Assembly (NCBI GenBank): GCA_031177685.1
Contig: JAPSGI010000003.1
Span: 62,001 to 126,000 of the forward strand
Length of the DNA stretch: 64,000 nucleotides
Origin: Solirubrobacteraceae bacterium
GTDB lineage: Bacteria; Actinomycetota; Thermoleophilia; Solirubrobacterales; Solirubrobacteraceae
Reading direction: 5' to 3'
The translations under genes were made by a program, and so were the position numbers. Of the stretch, positions 59,657 to 64,000 are shown piece after piece (within the stretch, counting starts at the first letter, position 1; each line of letters begins with the position of its first letter). A model generated the notes under the pieces. That model saw only the letters and a list, made by a program, of their open reading frames with translations. It was not told the DNA's origin and searched no databases.

Positions 59657-60829
59657 TCAGGCCAGCGCCGGCCGCCGCAGCGCCATCGCGACCAGCGGGA
59701 AGACGAGCGTCGAGAGCATGGCGGCCCCCACGAGCGCGGCCGAGGTGGACGCGCGCATGTCGCCCTGGTCGACGGCCAGCGTGGTGATCGCGACGACCAG
59801 CGGGAGCTGGGTCGAGCAGTAGAAGGCCAGCGCGCCGCGGTCCCGGCGCGCCGGAAGCTCGCGCCGGTAGAGCAGCAGTGCCGGGAGTCCTCGGACGAGC
59901 AGGAACAGCGCGAGGAAGAGCGGCAGCTTGAGCAGGGCCGAGGCGCTGGACACCAGCGCCTCGCCGTCGAACGCCATCCCGCTGGTCACGAAGAAGAACG
60001 GGATCAGAAAGCCGTAGCCGATCGCGGTGATCTTGGAGTCGAACACTGGCACCTCGCGCGCGGCCAGGGCCTGGCGCGTGATCAGCCCCGCCACGAAGCC
60101 GCCGAGGAGCAGGTCGAGGCCCAGCTCCGAGGCCAGGGCGACCAGCCCGAACACCAGCAGCACGGCCAGGCGGACCGCCACCTGCGAGCTGGCCTCGAAC
60201 GTACGCTCCAGCAGCGGCCAGCCGCGGGTGGTCGAGCGGACCGCGAAGATCCCGGTCAGCACGGCGACCGCCACGAAGGCGGCCAGGATCGCGGCCTCGT
60301 GCAGCGGCTGGCCGCCCGCGAGCACCAGCGTGATCAGCACGATCGGCCCGAACTCGCCCAGGGCGCCGGCGGCCAGCAGGTAGCCGCCGAACCGCGTGCG
60401 CACCTCGCCGGCGTCGCGCAGGATCGGGATCAGCGTCCCGATCGCCGTCGTGGCCAGCGCGGATCCCGTGTAGAGCAGCGAGATCACCACGCCCGCCAGC
60501 GCGAGCACGCCGCCCACCCCGTAGGCCAGCGCCAGCGAGACGGCCCACGCGAGCCCGGCCAGCGCCAGCGGCCGCCCGCGGATGCGCGCGAAGTCGATCT
60601 CGTAGCCGGCGAAGAAGAACAGCATCCCGAGCCCGAGCGTCCCGAAGAACCGCGTGAAGTCGTCGAGCTGGGCGACGTCGAGGACCTGCGGGCCCACCGC
60701 GATGCCCAGGGCCAGCTCGATCACGACCACCGGGATCGCCAGGCGCGGGGCCAAGAACGTCGTGATCAGGCCGGCCAGCGTCGCCAGGGCGACGATGATC
60801 AGGAACGACAGCTCGTCGACCGCGACCAT
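59657..60829 (-). CDS. Cation/proton antiporter (CPA2, Kef/NapA-like)
   Basis: A 390-residue antiporter with about 12 membrane segments and no C-terminal nucleotide-binding domain. Typical stretches: GLGMLFFFAGYEIDFARIRG, LYTGSALATTAIGTLIPILRD (conserved ion-site region), and PFFFVTSGMAFDGEALV. It exchanges Na+ or K+ for protons across the cell membrane. TAGATA lies 6 bp before the ATG, near to the leaderless pattern. The stop codons of this gene and the lipoprotein abut directly. Confidence 0.9.
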   Translation of the reverse strand: MVAVDELSFLIIVALATLAGLITTFLAPRLAIPVVVIELALGIAVGPQVLDVAQLDDFTRFFGTLGLGMLFFFAGYEIDFARIRGRPLALAGLAWAVSLALAYGVGGVLALAGVVISLLYTGSALATTAIGTLIPILRDAGEVRTRFGGYLLAAGALGEFGPIVLITLVLAGGQPLHEAAILAAFVAVAVLTGIFAVRSTTRGWPLLERTFEASSQVAVRLAVLLVFGLVALASELGLDLLLGGFVAGLITRQALAAREVPVFDSKITAIGYGFLIPFFFVTSGMAFDGEALVSSASALLKLPLFLALFLLVRGLPALLLYRRELPARRDRGALAFYCSTQLPLVVAITTLAVDQGDMRASTSAALVGAAMLSTLVFPLVAMALRRPALA

Positions 60830-60907
60830 GAGGCGTATCTAATGCGACGTGTCGGTCGCGATTCGACGGGTATCGACCTGCGGACCCCCAAACCCAGGAG
60901 GCAGACG

Positions 60908-61087
60908 ATGGAAGAGCCAAGGGACCCGCAGACCGGGGAGCCCATCGCCCGCCAGGAACCAGAGGGCGGCACGACGTCCAAGCAGGGCACGAAGGACGCG
61001 ACCCGGCCGCCCGGCAACGGCGTGCGCGACGACGACGCCACCCGCAAGGCGGAGGAAAAGCTCGACCAGGCGGGTGGCGGCCACTAG
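60908..61087 (+). CDS. Small hydrophilic protein
   Basis: A 59-residue, charged, Gly/Pro-rich protein starting MEEPRDPQTGEPIARQEPEG and ending KAEEKLDQAGGGH, probably disordered. GGAGG lies 6 bp before the ATG, a strong ribosome site. It is separated from the cyclic-nucleotide-binding gene by 13 bp. Function unknown. Confidence 0.6.
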   Translation: MEEPRDPQTGEPIARQEPEGGTTSKQGTKDATRPPGNGVRDDDATRKAEEKLDQAGGGH

Positions 61088-61100
61088 GGTAGGCCGTCGC

Positions 61101-61490
61101 ATGGACCCGGCCGTCCTCAGCCGCCTGCCGTTCTTCTCCGAGCTCTCGGAGGACGAGGTGGCCGCGATCGCGCGCAACGTAGACGAGGTGACGGTCGCCG
61201 AGGGCCGCGACATCGTGCGCGAAGGCGACTTCTCCTACGAAGTGTTCGTGATCGTCGACGGGGCGGCCCGGGTTCACCGCGACGGCGACACCGTCGCCGA
61301 GCTGGAGCCCGGCGACTTCTTCGGCGAGGGCGGCGTGCTGGGCAAGGGCCTGCGGGCCGCCTCGGTCACCACGAAGCAGCCCACCCGCCTGGTCACGCTC
61401 AACCACTGGGACATCCAGCGCCTGCGCAAGGAGATTCCGCAGGTCCTGGAGCGCATGGAGCAGGCGATGGACCAGCGCGGCGATTCGTAA
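61101..61490 (+). CDS. Cyclic nucleotide-binding domain protein
   Basis: A 129-residue stand-alone CNBD (Crp-like sensor domain without DNA-binding domain): LSRLPFFSELSEDEVAAIAR, EGDFSYEVFVIVDGAARVHR, and ELEPGDFFGEGGVLGKGLRA, where the phosphate-binding cassette normally reads FGExALL..xRxA. The Arg expected to grip the phosphate is in LRAASV. It could sense cAMP or another nucleotide, or have lost binding. TAGGGT lies 10 bp before the ATG. Confidence 0.85.
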   Translation: MDPAVLSRLPFFSELSEDEVAAIARNVDEVTVAEGRDIVREGDFSYEVFVIVDGAARVHRDGDTVAELEPGDFFGEGGVLGKGLRAASVTTKQPTRLVTLNHWDIQRLRKEIPQVLERMEQAMDQRGDS

Positions 61491-61535
61491 CGTTCCGCGC
61501 GCGACGCGTGCCGGCGGGCGTGCCAGGCTGGACGC

Positions 61536-61688
61536 GTGTCCGCTCGCGACGCCCCGCCCACCACGAAGCAGGTCTACGCCCTGTGCCGCGCGCTGCTCCA
61601 GGAGTCCGGCCGCCCGTGGCCGGGCACCCGCGCCGAGGCGTCCGCGCTGATCACGCGCCTGCGCGGCGAGCGTCAGGCGGCGGGCTAG
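61536..61688 (+). CDS. Small helical protein, DUF3072-like
   Basis: A 50-residue protein starting with GTG. The pattern TTKQVYALCRALLQESGRPW, then TRAEASALITRLRGER, resembles DUF3072 and similar short helix-hairpin modules. CAGGCT lies 6 bp upstream, one base from a TANNNT box. CTAG at the end is shared with the convergent small gene. Function unknown. Confidence 0.55.
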   Translation: MSARDAPPTTKQVYALCRALLQESGRPWPGTRAEASALITRLRGERQAAG

Positions 61689-61888
61689 CCGGCCTGGCGG
61701 CCGAACAGCTCGCCGCGCAGCGTGGCGATCTCGGTGACCGCGGCGCCGGCGTAGGCGACCCGGGCCAGCTCGATCTCCGCGTCGAGCTCCTCGAGCTCGG
61801 CCGTGGCGACGGTTGTCTCGGTGGTCAGGGCCCGCGCGCGTTCGGCGTGCAGGCTTGCGAGGTAGTTGCGCATATCGAGTGCGGACAT
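61685..61888 (-). CDS. Small helical protein
   Basis: A 67-residue protein starting MSALDMRNYLASLHAERARA. The whole chain is predicted helical with heptad-like spacing (VATAELEELDAEIELARVAY), so it may dimerise. GGAAGG precedes the ATG. An inverted repeat, CTTCCTGA with TCAGGAAG (61895-61937), lies just upstream and may end the lysS-mprF transcript. Function unknown. Confidence 0.6.
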   Translation of the reverse strand: MSALDMRNYLASLHAERARALTTETTVATAELEELDAEIELARVAYAGAAVTEIATLRGELFGRQAG

Positions 61889-61986
61889 GACTGCCTTCCT
61901 GACCTGGTGGACCGGGTGATCGGGAGTGATCAGGAAGCTACGAGCGCACGCGCCGCGCGACGCGCAAGCGCGCGACATGGGCCGTG

Positions 61987-64000
<2,014 letters not shown>

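Overview
The window is very GC-rich actinobacterial DNA. Coding strands use almost only G/C third positions, starts are often GTG, genes are tightly packed, and there is one tRNA-Thr(CGT). Several traits fit Thermoleophilia/Solirubrobacterales: a c-di-AMP (ydaO-type) riboswitch on a cell-wall hydrolase, paired NTF2-like proteins beginning MSRENVE, a deazaflavin-dependent reductase, many exported cell-wall enzymes, and leaderless genes with a TANNNT box 6-7 bp before the start codon. The assignment to that class is inference.

Layout. 1-5662: a giant minus-strand coiled-coil protein cut by the left edge. 5.8-8.5 kb: tmk and holB, divergent with 28 bp between start codons, then a PHP phosphoesterase. 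8.5-12.2 kb: exported clan GH-A glycosidase, riboswitch-controlled M23 endopeptidase, MmgE/PrpD enzyme. 12.2-14.3 kb: a less GC-rich cassette holding two tandem copies of an unknown exported protein, bracketed by ~140-bp direct repeats. 14.2-19.1 kb: amidase plus M14 peptidase operon, membrane protein, second M23 peptidase, K+ channel with RCK domain. 19.07-20 kb: tRNA-Thr, a strong hairpin, and a small DUF6883/DUF4926-like pair. 20-26.4 kb: exported proteins (Ca-binding-type repeats, trypsin-like protease, 1072-residue metzincin between two NTF2-like genes). 26.5-31.3 kb: phenylalanine/tyrosine degradation (hmgA-fahA and phhA-hpd around a divergent Lrp/AsnC regulator). 31.3-36 kb: SABATH-type methyltransferase, DUF1326 protein, GAF-LuxR regulator divergent from an acyl-CoA synthetase. 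36.1-42.6 kb: GH15-like exported glycosidase, lipid kinase, and an 867-residue fusion of MFS carrier, polyprenol-phosphate-type GT2 and PAP2 phosphatase, facing a second PAP2. 42.7-50.1 kb: cyclase-family hydrolase, NagZ-like GH3, BON protein, glycosyltransferase, YeaQ-type protein, AlkZ-like protein, formate/nitrite transporter. 50.2-60.8 kb: Tat-exported FAD oxidoreductase, degenerate polynucleotide-kinase-like protein, two P450s, a run of small membrane or exported proteins, cation/proton antiporter. 60.9 kb to the right edge: small proteins, a cyclic-nucleotide-binding protein, and a lysyl-tRNA synthetase fused ahead of an MprF-type lysyl-transferase domain, cut by the edge.

Themes. Much of the region serves the envelope: two M23 peptidases, an amidase/carboxypeptidase operon, NagZ, PAP2 phosphatases, lipid kinase, polyprenol glycosyltransferase and lysyl-lipid synthase. 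Aromatic amino acid breakdown is a compact divergent unit. Six convergent pairs share a CTAG tetranucleotide as both stop codons, and other convergent ends carry hairpins without a T tract. Most coordinates are firm; start codons are given with reasons where they were a choice. No intergenic stretch exceeds about 300 bases; the largest (19140-19433) holds only the hairpin described.
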